A DNA stretch of 58,418 bases, from contig CAYLPZ010000013.1 in assembly GCA_964385755.1 (NCBI GenBank), forward strand, positions 1 to 58,418, given 5' to 3'. A model generated the notes under the pieces. It had not been told where the DNA came from. It made no database searches and saw nothing but the letters and a program-made list of their open reading frames with translations. Shown here piece by piece: positions 42,336 to 51,758 of the stretch; position 1 is the first letter of the stretch, and each line of letters starts with the position of its first letter. The position numbers and the translations under genes are program-made. Origin of the DNA: CAG-698 sp964385755. Its GTDB lineage: Bacteria; Bacillota_I; Bacilli_A; ML615J-28; CAG-698.

Positions 42336-42374
42336 AAATGGATAGTCACCTATATAAAGTGTCTATCCATTTTT
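42336..42374. terminator. Bidirectional terminator at the right end of the island
   Basis: AAATGGATAG pairs with CTATCCATTT, with extra AC/GT pairs inside, and is followed by TT. It separates the plus-strand island from convergent ispDF. The remaining 130 bp to ispDF hold no gene. Confidence 0.8.
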
Positions 42375-42504
42375 AAGTTGTAAATAATCCCTAATTTAAA
42401 CTCACATTTAAATCTCTTTTTTATTTATAAAGTATTTTCATCTCTTGTACTTTGAAAATTCTTTTCATTAACTTTTTTGTAAAGAAAATCATTATCTAGT
42501 AAAT

Positions 42505-43644
42505 CTAGTTTTTTAATTTAATAAGAACGCTTGCCCTTGCTTCAATGCCTTCACCCTTACCAATAAAACCAAGTCCTTCTCCTCTTGTTGCTTTGATATT
42601 TATTATTGATGGACTGATTTGTAAATAAAAAGCAATGTTTTCTTTCATTTGGTTAATATATTTTGCAAGCATTGGCTTTTCTAGCATAACTAATGAATCA
42701 ATATTGACAATTTCATAATTATGATCATCAAGCAATTTCTTGACTTCTTTTAGAAAATAGTTTGAAGAAATATCTTTATATTTTGGATCTTTATCTGGGA
42801 AATGTTTTCCAAGATCTCCAAGACCTAAAGCTCCAATAATTGCTTCACAAATTGCATGAACAAGACAGTCTCCATCTGAATGAGCAAGCAAACCTCTTTC
42901 GTAATCAATATGTGTACAACCCAAAACTAATTCTTTGTTGTCACAAAATGCATGAATATCAGAAGAAAATCCTATTTTGAACTGTGGTTTTTGACTATTA
43001 AGATAATAAGATACAAGCTCAATATCATCTTTAGTTGTAACTTTTATGTTCTTTTTATCTCCTGAAACCAATAAACACTTACCATTTATTTTTTCAATGG
43101 CTTGCAAGTCGTCATAATAGCTTTCACAACTTTCTAATGCTTTTAACAAAAGCGATCTTTTGACGCCTTGTGGAGTTTGAATCTGATAGAGTTTACTGCG
43201 GTCTAAAGTTTGATATGATTTATTATTTTCTTCCTTTATGGTATCAGTACATTTGCATGAAGTTGATACAGCATCATATTCACCTAATTTTTCTTTAACA
43301 TTATTAATTACTTCCATAGACACTAAAGGTCTTGCGCCATCATGTATTAACACATATTCATTTAATGCTTTCTTTAATCCATTTTCAACACTTTTACTGC
43401 GATATGGTCCTCCTTCTACGTAAATAATAATATTAGTTTGATATTTGTTTTTAAGATATGCTATTTTTTCAACATCTTCACTATTATATACTATTATTAT
43501 CTCTTTACATTCATCATCAGAAAGAAATACATCAAGAGAATATTCAATAAGCATTTTGTTATTTATCTTATAAAATACTTTGTTAATATTACTATTAAAT
43601 CTTTCACTTTTACCTGCAGCTAATAAAATCAGAGAATAGTTCAT
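42505..43644 (-). CDS. ispDF: Bifunctional IspD/IspF isoprenoid (MEP pathway) enzyme
   Basis: 379 residues. The IspD half (about 1-215) begins LILLAAGKSERF and has VLIHDGARPLVS and the TPQG motif. The IspF half (about 225-379) has FSSDIHAF (metal-binding DxH), LLAHSDGDCLVHAICEAIIGALGLGDLGKHFPD and KATRGEGLGFIGKGEGI. It catalyses the CDP-ME and MEcPP steps of the non-mevalonate pathway. Fused IspDF occurs in several bacterial groups. It abuts the GGDEF-like gene (0 bp), at the end of the cdaA transcript. Confidence 0.96.
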   Translation of the reverse strand: MNYSLILLAAGKSERFNSNINKVFYKINNKMLIEYSLDVFLSDDECKEIIIVYNSEDVEKIAYLKNKYQTNIIIYVEGGPYRSKSVENGLKKALNEYVLIHDGARPLVSMEVINNVKEKLGEYDAVSTSCKCTDTIKEENNKSYQTLDRSKLYQIQTPQGVKRSLLLKALESCESYYDDLQAIEKINGKCLLVSGDKKNIKVTTKDDIELVSYYLNSQKPQFKIGFSSDIHAFCDNKELVLGCTHIDYERGLLAHSDGDCLVHAICEAIIGALGLGDLGKHFPDKDPKYKDISSNYFLKEVKKLLDDHNYEIVNIDSLVMLEKPMLAKYINQMKENIAFYLQISPSIINIKATRGEGLGFIGKGEGIEARASVLIKLKN

Positions 43645-44670
43645 TTATTCTTCCTCATTTAAGAAACTGTTATCTAAATCAACGATTATTTTTTCAAAAG
43701 AATACTCTAAAGTTTCTTCTTTCTTTGGTGAGAAAATACTATAACATTTCTCATAGCCATCACTATCTGCTAAAGCAAGAGATTGATTAAGCGCATCTTG
43801 TAATTCTTCTTTTGTTTTAATGTCAGATGAATAAACAATTCCAATGGTATTTTCAATTTGATATTCTTGTTCATTTACAGATATCACATTTTTAACAAGA
43901 ATAGATTTATCTTGCTTAATGCATTGAATTATTTCACTAAAACGATTTATGTCTAAAATATAAAGGACATACTTATTATCATCTGCTTCTATTAGATAAT
44001 CATTTTCTTTTAGTAATTCTGTTTTAACATTTTGTAAATAATTATTTTTCACATCATAATTATCTTTATTCTTAAAATTTAATAATATTGCGCCAAATTC
44101 ATCTTCTTTTAATAGTTTTTCAGTTATTGCTTCTAGCTTTGTGAAATCTAAATATGGTTTTTCGAAAGCTTCGCTCTTTTTATCATTTTCCATATTTTCT
44201 GCTTTACTTTTAATAATTTTATTATCCTCATTTTCTTCCTTTGCAACAACTGTATATCCATATAATTTTCCCTTATCATCTAAAAGTGTGTATTTTATTA
44301 GTGTTAATGGTAAAGATTTACCATTGATTTCTAAAACTACACTTACTTTGTCATTTTCTTTCAAATAATTAATAAACTCTTCAAAAGATAAATTATTTTC
44401 ACTAACAATAATACCATCAATTTCATCTTGCCAATTATTTTCAGTATAAACTGAAACTAAATTTACAAAATGTTCAGTTAAGCCAATAAACTTATTTTTC
44501 TTATTAAAAAATAGTAATGGCTTAAGATTAAAAGCTTTAATAATTGCTTTAGGAAGTTTCTTTTCATTATTTACCACAGCTAATAATACAAAGCATCCAA
44601 TTAAAACTAGTAATAAGCATCCAATAATTACTAAATAGTCTTTTACTTCTAAAATAGATTCTAATATCAT
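43645..44670 (-). CDS. Membrane protein with possible PAS and degenerate GGDEF domains
   Basis: 341 residues from ATG at 44670 (AGGAGG 7 nt upstream; an earlier frame to 44703 would overlap cdaA). One transmembrane helix (about 13-35) precedes a PAS-like domain (LLFFNKKNKFIGLTEHFVNL, EIDGIIV, DDKGKLYGYTVVAKEE). An acidic linker leads to a region whose strand/helix order resembles a GGDEF fold (FGAILLNFKNKD, VKTELLKENDYLIEADDNKYVLYI, ALADSDGYEKCYSI), with no GGDEF active motif. This echoes the membrane/PAS/degenerate-GGDEF part of GdpP but lacks DHH-DHHA1. It sits where CdaR/YbbR normally follows cdaA. Confidence 0.5.
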   Translation of the reverse strand: MILESILEVKDYLVIIGCLLLVLIGCFVLLAVVNNEKKLPKAIIKAFNLKPLLFFNKKNKFIGLTEHFVNLVSVYTENNWQDEIDGIIVSENNLSFEEFINYLKENDKVSVVLEINGKSLPLTLIKYTLLDDKGKLYGYTVVAKEENEDNKIIKSKAENMENDKKSEAFEKPYLDFTKLEAITEKLLKEDEFGAILLNFKNKDNYDVKNNYLQNVKTELLKENDYLIEADDNKYVLYILDINRFSEIIQCIKQDKSILVKNVISVNEQEYQIENTIGIVYSSDIKTKEELQDALNQSLALADSDGYEKCYSIFSPKKEETLEYSFEKIIVDLDNSFLNEEE

Positions 44671-44683
44671 ATTACTCCTCCTC

Positions 44684-45478
44684 TTAAGCTCCAAGATATC
44701 CATCTAATAGACTTGCAACACGTTCTGTTGTTAGTTCCAAACTGATATTTCCAGCTACAGTCAAACTGATATTTCCTGTTTCTTCAGATACTACAATTGT
44801 AACAGCATCAAAACGTTCACTGATACCGATTGCGGCACGGTGTCTTGTGCCTAAAATCTTAGGAATGTCATAATTATCACTAAGTGGATAATAAGCTCCT
44901 GCACAAGCAATTTTATTATTTCTAATTATTACACCACCATCATGACAAGCCGTTCCAACTGTAAAAATAGTTGTTAATATTTCTTGTGTTATATCCGCAT
45001 TAATTGGTATAGCTTTATTAATTAATTGATCTAAGTTATCTTTTCTTTCAAAAGTAATTAGTGCACCAATTCTTCTTTTTGATAAATACTCAATTGTTTG
45101 ACAAATCACGCTAATAGTTTCTTCTTTTTCTTTCTTTTGTTTATAAATACTATCTCCACGATCTTTTTTACTTTTACCTTCAAACAAAGCTTTAATCTCA
45201 CTATTATAAAGCAAAATATAGAGTCCAAATAACCAGAAACCAATATATTTTACAAAAGCATTTAATAGTGGAAGATTAAAAAGCATAGAAAGAACAAATA
45301 ATGCCACTAATCCTGCTATAGTCATTAATAATATATGTATTTTTATTTTACTTCTAATAAATAAAATAAGTAAAATTATTATTCCGATTACAATAATAAT
45401 ATCACAAATCAATCTAAAAATACCCAAATTTTGATTCAAATAATAGGTATATAATAGTTCTTCTATTTTATCTATCAT
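44684..45478 (-). CDS. cdaA: CdaA diadenylate cyclase
   Basis: 264 residues. Three N-terminal transmembrane helices (about 20-40, 46-65, 72-92) precede a DAC domain. The motif normally DGA reads D180-G181-G182 in HDGGVIIRNN, and the RHR motif is intact in LGTRHRAAIGISE (R212-H-R214). It makes c-di-AMP from two ATP at the membrane, controlling osmolyte and potassium balance and wall homeostasis. Its usual partners YbbR (CdaR) and GlmM are not adjacent. Neighbours are an ankyrin gene upstream and the PAS/GGDEF-like protein downstream. Confidence 0.95.
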   Translation of the reverse strand: MIDKIEELLYTYYLNQNLGIFRLICDIIIVIGIIILLILFIRSKIKIHILLMTIAGLVALFVLSMLFNLPLLNAFVKYIGFWLFGLYILLYNSEIKALFEGKSKKDRGDSIYKQKKEKEETISVICQTIEYLSKRRIGALITFERKDNLDQLINKAIPINADITQEILTTIFTVGTACHDGGVIIRNNKIACAGAYYPLSDNYDIPKILGTRHRAAIGISERFDAVTIVVSEETGNISLTVAGNISLELTTERVASLLDGYLGA

Positions 45479-45492
45479 TATTTTTCACCTCT

Positions 45493-46041
45493 TTATTGAT
45501 TTAGTATTTCATTAATTTTTTCTTCGATTCGCTCATCTACTTTTTGCTTAGATAAAAAATACTTAATTAGTTTTACATCTTTTTCATCTATTGCGTAATC
45601 AATTGCCTGCTCATTTTTTTCATCCACTTGATAAATATCTGCACCATTTGTTACTAAGAAATCTACCATCTCTAAATTACCATGCATTGTAGCTAAATGT
45701 AATGGTGTTTGTTCAAACTCCCTAGTTGCATTAATATCTGCACCATACTTAATAAGTATTTTCGCAAGTTTTACATTTCCTTTTGTTACTGCTTTATGAA
45801 TTGGTGCATCTGATTGATCGCTTGCAAGATCAATTCTTACTCCAGCTTTCACGAACATCAAAAGCAGTTTTTCACTTTGCAGACTAATTGCAAGATGAAG
45901 AAGAGTCCCTCCTTTGGATCCTTTAGTACTCAAATCTACTCCTTCGCTTAAAAGCATATTAAGACGCGATTGAATATTATCATAGTTCTTAGGATCACTT
46001 TTCACAAAGTGCATAAAATCATTCATTTTTTTCTTACTCAT
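45493..46041 (-). CDS. Ankyrin-repeat protein
   Basis: 182 residues from ATG at 46041, which overlaps the giant gene by 8 nt and has GAGGAA just upstream; an in-frame upstream ATG at 46086 is embedded deeper in that gene. Four or five ankyrin repeats are visible (GGTLLHLAISLQSEKLLLMFVKAG, DAPIHKAVTKGNVKLAKILIKYGADI, QTPLHLATMHGNLEMVDFLVTNGADI, EQAIDYAIDEKDVKLIKYFL). There is no signal peptide. It is a cytoplasmic protein-binding adaptor, translationally coupled to the 1336-residue protein and 14 bp from cdaA. Confidence 0.9.
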   Translation of the reverse strand: MSKKKMNDFMHFVKSDPKNYDNIQSRLNMLLSEGVDLSTKGSKGGTLLHLAISLQSEKLLLMFVKAGVRIDLASDQSDAPIHKAVTKGNVKLAKILIKYGADINATREFEQTPLHLATMHGNLEMVDFLVTNGADIYQVDEKNEQAIDYAIDEKDVKLIKYFLSKQKVDERIEEKINEILNQ

Positions 46042-49000
46042 CGATTTCCTCGCATAGCACTTTAACAAATTTTTCTGGGCCCTCAATTAAGTCAAGCATT
46101 GTTTTTAGAATTACTTTATGACCTTGGCATATATATGATGAATAGATATCTTTATAATTATTATACACGTCATAAACAAAACCATTAGAAAACAAAATGA
46201 TTAATGAAACAAGTTCATCACTATTTTTTTTCTTTATAACAAGATTAACACCATTGCCAAAATAATAAACATCATAGCCTTTTTCAATTAAAATATCTTT
46301 GATTACTTGTGTTACTCTATCTATATTATAATGTCTATAATTTTGATTTTCGTTAATCCATTTTTTAATTTCTAGATAGAAAAATGTATCAATATTTTCA
46401 TTATCAAGTAATGATTGTTCGTCATAGATTATTACTTTTTGTCTTGCTAGGGCCAATGTTTCAATGTAATTACTTGTAACAATCTCTGAGCGTTCATAAG
46501 CATAGTCTTTAAATACTAAAATATTCACGTCCGCATGTATATAATAATCATCTTTAAGATTACTAATACTTAAATTATTGTTTAAGAAATTAATTATATC
46601 TTCTCGAATTACATCTTTTTGTAATAGAAATTCCGATACCGCATAAATAACCTTTTGTTGCCTTTCAACATCATCCATAAACAAATTAATCTTAATACTC
46701 GGATTTGCAAAATACATTTCTGCTATTTTTCTACTTAATTGTTCCTTTTCCACAGCTATACCATCATTAGCGTTAAGGGATCTTAAGTAAGGACAAGTAC
46801 TATTATGTAAAGCATAAGTAATCTTTCTTGGACCTATTTCAACCCTTTTACGTAAAACAACTGCTTTAGTGTTACTAATCATTGATATTAAATCTTCATT
46901 AGCAAATTTATTAGAATGATAATCACCACAAATAATAGTTTGTTTATCTTTCAAGAAATTAATCTTATCGCCGCTAACAACCAAATGAGCATCATCTAAT
47001 ATAATTGTATTATATGCTTTTTCATTAACTAAATCTAAAGAATTATTCATATTAACAATACAAATTGCATTCTTTAGGGTATAATCACCTTTTATATTAT
47101 TAATAATTTGCATGTTTACATCTTCAATTAATGATTTTTGTAAACTATACATATCTCTAAGAAGAGTAAGATAATCATTCGTGTTATTAACAGTAGTAAA
47201 TGAAGAAAGTATCTCTTTTATTATATTTGCAAAATATGTATAACTAAAACGACTAGTAATATACAAACTATCATTTGTACTAACCAAATAATCAATTAAA
47301 TGTTTTAAATTATAATTATTTAACACACTTAGCGCAGAAGTAATATTTAAATAATACACAAGTTCTTCTTTAGCGTTAAGTAATGTACTTAATGACTCAA
47401 TATTTGAATTAATACTACTAAAATAATATCTACTTGTACCATCTTTAAATATTCTTGCATAACTATTTAAAGTAACCCCTGTAGTATTTAATAATTCATG
47501 TATCTCTTCAGAATAATTTTTTAATTCATAAAGTTTCTTGAAAGAAGCTTCAGCGTTTTCTTTAGTCGTGAAAAGTGAAATATACTTTTCAAATTTTTGA
47601 ATATTATTTTTAATATGTGCAACATTTGTCTCAACACCATGATAAAGAAAATCGAATAATTCTGAATATTCATTATTATTATTCATATAATAAATGATTG
47701 CATTTAACTGATCTTTCCTTGTCTTGAATTGATAATAATCATCTAATGTTACAAAACCTTTATTGTCGATTATTTCATGTAATAGTTTTTCTTTTGAGTT
47801 ATTAACATTTATTATATAATTACAAAAACTTTCAACATAACTTACTTTCTTTAAGAATTGATGACCCTCTAGTGATACAATATATTTATTTAGTTCTTCA
47901 CTAAACTCATTAATACGCATAATTAATGTTATTATTCTTCTTATCAAACGAAGTTTATCTTTACGATCAATTCTCTTAATAGAAAACAAATAATCAAATA
48001 TTTTCTTTCTGAAAGAACATTTTTTGATACTATTAAAAGCTTCTTCAAAAATCTTTATACGTTTTACTACTTTATCATTTTCTAAGTAACTTCCATTTGT
48101 TAGTTCTTGATACTCTTTTTCAATTTTATTTATTTTTTTACTATCAATGTTTTCATCTAAGTTTTTTGCTTCATTTGTTAATATGTATAATCTATCAATT
48201 AATGTTTTTTCGTTGCCATTTAAATAGAAGTTTAAAACTTTATTACTGATGTTATTTTCATAATAAGTACTTAAAAAAGATAATACTTCTTTTAATTCAT
48301 TATCACTATTAAAGAAATCATAGTTGATATCTTTTATAAAGGTTTCTTTTAATGCATTAAACTCATTAATACAATCTATTAATTTAGTAGCATGATAAAC
48401 TAAAAATGATAAATCTTCAAATATTTTGTCAACATCTTTTCTATCTTTTTTTTGATAAAAAGAAAAAATTATTTCTATTTCTTTATCAATATCAATATTA
48501 TTGATATTATAATAATTTTGATTAATTTCATTTAATACGTCATTATACTCTTTAACTTTATTTTCAATTTCATTAAATACAGCTTTAACACGATCAAATA
48601 AGCTTACATTTAATTCCCATGAACGTGGAACACTAAACTCATTCATTTTTTCAATCGCATCTACAGTTCTTTTCATTCCCGAAAAACTAAAAACTGGTTT
48701 AATTCCATAATCATTTAAAATATTATCATATTCCTGTAATTTCTTAAATGACTTATTTAATTCAAATACATTTGTTATTACATGATTTACATATTTTATA
48801 TTATTTAGTATTGGTATTTGATTCCAAACACTATCTTTAAAACTACCAATTTTTTGAAAATAGAATTCTATTGATATAAGAGCACTAGCTATTTCTTGAT
48901 ATTCATGTTTATAAATGTAAGCAAGATCATCTCCCACAGGAAAACCTAATTCTTTTGCCTTCTCAAAATTTGGAATTAAGAAAAATCTTTTAATTAAATC

Positions 49001-50044
49001 AATAAATTTAAAATCAGAATGAGGAGTACTCATCTCTTGTTCAAATTCACTTGAGATGCTTTGTTTTTTTCTAAGTTCCTCTTTAATCTGTTGATTATCT
49101 TTTCGCTGTTCATATATAACACTACTTGTTTCAGTTCTTTTCTTTAATCCTTCTGGAGTAGTAATAGTATTTGAAAGACCTAAAACATAAAAATAGTTAA
49201 TTACATCATTGATCGTCTCTTCGTTGTATGTCAAAAATACTGTCTTTTTACGTTTAAGTAATTGATTAACTAAGATATTTTTTAGAATTGTAGTTTTACC
49301 AGTTCCTTGATATCCACTTAATACTATATTTTCGCCATCATAAGCTTTTTTCACAAGCTTTCGTTGATCTTTGTTTAAGAAACAATCGTAATAAAGTTTG
49401 TCTTCACTTTTTCGAAAAAGAAATGAATAAATAGAACTAATTTGTCTTTCTTGTGGAATGATAATATCTTTTTTCTTCTGTTCCACAAAAGTTAAATAAC
49501 TATCAATTCTCACTGATTTTTCTTTTAACTTACTTAAAAGTAAAAGAGTCTTATCCATCTGACTTATTTCTTTGTACTCATTTCCATGAACAAATATTTT
49601 AGATCCACCTTTTATAATCTTAGTTAGTGCCGGATTTACAAAAGGGTAATGTGTCATACGCAAATACGTTTTGTTATTTTCGTAATACATTGTTACCGGA
49701 ATTAAAAATACCGGCGCAAAAGTATCTTTTTTCGCATTTTGGTAATAATACAAACCATATGTTAATGCTAAAGTATAAAGTGAGTTTGAACTAATAAATT
49801 TACGATAGAATATAAAAGGAAGATTTTTTTTCATTAACGGATCTGTTGAGATTCCATGTCCTAAACCTTTATTTTGTATATCATAATATGTAATCTCATC
49901 GATATCTACTTTTTCACATTTTAGAATTCTTTCAAAAACATGAATATCAATTATTCCTAGCTCAAGGTAATAATTATTTTTAAAGATATCATAAAGATGT
50001 TGTTTTTCCTCTATGTTAATTGCTGTTCTAATGTACTTTTCCAT
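46034..50044 (-). CDS. Giant DUF4011/helicase-like protein with degenerate motifs
   Basis: 1336 residues. Residues 20-150 resemble DUF4011 (SLYTLALTYGLYYY, FAPVFLIPVTMYYENNKTYLRM, NPALTKI). A P-loop follows at 244-251 (GYQGTGKT) after a Q-motif-like DQRKLV. About 700 mostly helical, coiled-coil-like residues separate it from the second half of an SF1 helicase: IILDDAH (1014-1020, motif II), TIICGDYHSN (motif III without the usual Gln) and SNYIETLALARQKVII (motif VI without the usual TRAR). The last 100 residues look like a small PDDEXK/Vsr-type fold. ATPase is plausible, processive helicase activity doubtful. Related intact proteins are known defence factors. Confidence 0.6.
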   Translation of the reverse strand: MEKYIRTAINIEEKQHLYDIFKNNYYLELGIIDIHVFERILKCEKVDIDEITYYDIQNKGLGHGISTDPLMKKNLPFIFYRKFISSNSLYTLALTYGLYYYQNAKKDTFAPVFLIPVTMYYENNKTYLRMTHYPFVNPALTKIIKGGSKIFVHGNEYKEISQMDKTLLLLSKLKEKSVRIDSYLTFVEQKKKDIIIPQERQISSIYSFLFRKSEDKLYYDCFLNKDQRKLVKKAYDGENIVLSGYQGTGKTTILKNILVNQLLKRKKTVFLTYNEETINDVINYFYVLGLSNTITTPEGLKKRTETSSVIYEQRKDNQQIKEELRKKQSISSEFEQEMSTPHSDFKFIDLIKRFFLIPNFEKAKELGFPVGDDLAYIYKHEYQEIASALISIEFYFQKIGSFKDSVWNQIPILNNIKYVNHVITNVFELNKSFKKLQEYDNILNDYGIKPVFSFSGMKRTVDAIEKMNEFSVPRSWELNVSLFDRVKAVFNEIENKVKEYNDVLNEINQNYYNINNIDIDKEIEIIFSFYQKKDRKDVDKIFEDLSFLVYHATKLIDCINEFNALKETFIKDINYDFFNSDNELKEVLSFLSTYYENNISNKVLNFYLNGNEKTLIDRLYILTNEAKNLDENIDSKKINKIEKEYQELTNGSYLENDKVVKRIKIFEEAFNSIKKCSFRKKIFDYLFSIKRIDRKDKLRLIRRIITLIMRINEFSEELNKYIVSLEGHQFLKKVSYVESFCNYIINVNNSKEKLLHEIIDNKGFVTLDDYYQFKTRKDQLNAIIYYMNNNNEYSELFDFLYHGVETNVAHIKNNIQKFEKYISLFTTKENAEASFKKLYELKNYSEEIHELLNTTGVTLNSYARIFKDGTSRYYFSSINSNIESLSTLLNAKEELVYYLNITSALSVLNNYNLKHLIDYLVSTNDSLYITSRFSYTYFANIIKEILSSFTTVNNTNDYLTLLRDMYSLQKSLIEDVNMQIINNIKGDYTLKNAICIVNMNNSLDLVNEKAYNTIILDDAHLVVSGDKINFLKDKQTIICGDYHSNKFANEDLISMISNTKAVVLRKRVEIGPRKITYALHNSTCPYLRSLNANDGIAVEKEQLSRKIAEMYFANPSIKINLFMDDVERQQKVIYAVSEFLLQKDVIREDIINFLNNNLSISNLKDDYYIHADVNILVFKDYAYERSEIVTSNYIETLALARQKVIIYDEQSLLDNENIDTFFYLEIKKWINENQNYRHYNIDRVTQVIKDILIEKGYDVYYFGNGVNLVIKKKNSDELVSLIILFSNGFVYDVYNNYKDIYSSYICQGHKVILKTMLDLIEGPEKFVKVLCEEIDE

Positions 50045-50129
50045 TTTTGTTCTCTCATTTATACTCTATTTTTATAATTATATCACTTTTTATTGTTTTT
50101 GTGAATTGCTACTTCTTTTATTTTTTTTA

Positions 50130-51758
50130 CTAAATGTAAACATCACAATTATTTAGAATTTTTGCTTTACTCTCATATCCTATTTGAAAATTTATATTTT
50201 CATTAAGCATTATAAAAATTGTATTTTGAAATGATACTTTAATTAGTTCATCTAATAAATCATAGCCACTTCTTAGTATCCTATTTATTCTTCTTATATT
50301 TATATTATTTGCTTTGTCATAATTTTCTAGTACTAAAACTGATGCTTTCGCATGTTTAATACTTTTAAGCATATTTATATAATATTTTTCATCTTCTTCT
50401 GAAGTGTCAAAATAAATTATATCTCTTTTATCAATTTCAAACATATTTGCTATTTTCTTTATTTTTTCATATTTATTACAATTTTTATCTACTAAACATA
50501 CACTTGCTATTCTTTTATCACAATCACCATTTAAATATTTTTCTTTATAAAATGATAGTTCATTAATTTCATTTTTTAAACTTTTCACTCTACCTAGAAC
50601 TACTTTTTGAATATCTTTTTTAGTAACAATTTTTCTTTTATGAAAAGCTACTAAACTTCCTGTTTCATCTAAAATATCAATTGATTTATCTGGGTTATGA
50701 CGATCTTTTAATAATTTACTATAATGAACTATATCTTTCAAAATATTTTTCGAGTATTTTATATTGTAATATGTTTCAAAAGTATCTTTAATTTGTCTTA
50801 AAATATCATAGGTTTCTTCTTCAGTTGGCTCTGTTATATAAACATTTTCAAATCTTCTTTGAAAAGCACGATCATTCTCTATGAATTTTGTATATTCTTC
50901 TTGGGTAGTTGCGCCGATGCACTTAATTTCTCCACTAGATAAAATTGGCTTAAGTAAATTAGCAATGTTAAATGTATCTTCTTTACTTTGATCACCTAAA
51001 AGCATATGGATTTCATCTATGAACAAGATCCATTTTTTCTTTTTTACTTGATTAATCACTTTTTCAATTCTTTCTTCTAAATCACCACGATATCTCGTTC
51101 CAGCTATTAAAAGTCCTAAATCTAATCTTACAATTTCTTCGTTTCTATTTTGATTTATTAATTCTCTTGCTACCTCATATACAATTGAACTTTTTCCTAC
51201 TCCAGCTGGTCCTATTAAAATTAAATTACTTTTTTTACGTTTATAAAGAATAAGAATTATTTTAGTAATAATATCCTTCATCCCAATAAATTTATCCACT
51301 TCATTTTCTCTAACTTTTGAAGTTATATTAACAAGGTAATCATCTTCATCATTAAAATACTCTTTTAATGTTGATAACAAATCAGTTGTGTTTATCCCTA
51401 TGCTTTCTAAAATATCGTAAGCATTATAATTTTTATGATTTATTATGGCGTAAAGCATATGTTCATCAGTGATTAAATCAGTTCTATCTTCTTTTGCTAT
51501 TTTTAAAGCATAAGAAATTAATTTTTCTATATTTTCTTCTTCTTTATATGTACAATATTTTTCTTTTATTTTATTATATAGTTCATCTTTCTTAAGTTTA
51601 CAAACACATTTTAAAAGTGAATCTGGTATATCAAGCATTGAAAGTAAATAAATAAGTGAAGTGTTTTTATGGCCAAACATTGTATTAAATAAATCTTCAT
51701 ATTCTACTATCTTTAAATAATATTCCTCTACAAATATGCTTTCGTAATCTATCATCAT
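50130..51758 (-). CDS. ClpC/ClpB-like AAA+ protein with ruined second ATPase domain
   Basis: 542 residues. A Clp-N-like helical domain (about 1-135) precedes a complete D1 module: GPAGVGKS (183-190), AGTRYRGDLEERI pore-1 region, ILFIDEIH (244-251), GATT (282-285) and the arginine finger in RAFQRRFE. The region 412-525 aligns in order with D2 of ClpC but is shrunken. Walker A is VDKNCNKYE, Walker B is ASVLVLENYDKA instead of VVLLDEIEKA, and NTIFIMLNEN replaces NTVIIMTSN. No ClpP-binding loop or D2 sensor is visible. It may remodel proteins with one active ring or act as a regulator. It is 85 bp upstream of the giant gene. Confidence 0.8.
   Translation of the reverse strand: MMIDYESIFVEEYYLKIVEYEDLFNTMFGHKNTSLIYLLSMLDIPDSLLKCVCKLKKDELYNKIKEKYCTYKEEENIEKLISYALKIAKEDRTDLITDEHMLYAIINHKNYNAYDILESIGINTTDLLSTLKEYFNDEDDYLVNITSKVRENEVDKFIGMKDIITKIILILYKRKKSNLILIGPAGVGKSSIVYEVARELINQNRNEEIVRLDLGLLIAGTRYRGDLEERIEKVINQVKKKKWILFIDEIHMLLGDQSKEDTFNIANLLKPILSSGEIKCIGATTQEEYTKFIENDRAFQRRFENVYITEPTEEETYDILRQIKDTFETYYNIKYSKNILKDIVHYSKLLKDRHNPDKSIDILDETGSLVAFHKRKIVTKKDIQKVVLGRVKSLKNEINELSFYKEKYLNGDCDKRIASVCLVDKNCNKYEKIKKIANMFEIDKRDIIYFDTSEEDEKYYINMLKSIKHAKASVLVLENYDKANNINIRRINRILRSGYDLLDELIKVSFQNTIFIMLNENINFQIGYESKAKILNNCDVYI

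Noticed and set aside
46034..50044. Intact SF1 helicase defence protein
   Set aside because: Key Gln and Arg residues of motifs III and VI are missing, so calling it an active helicase would overstate the evidence.
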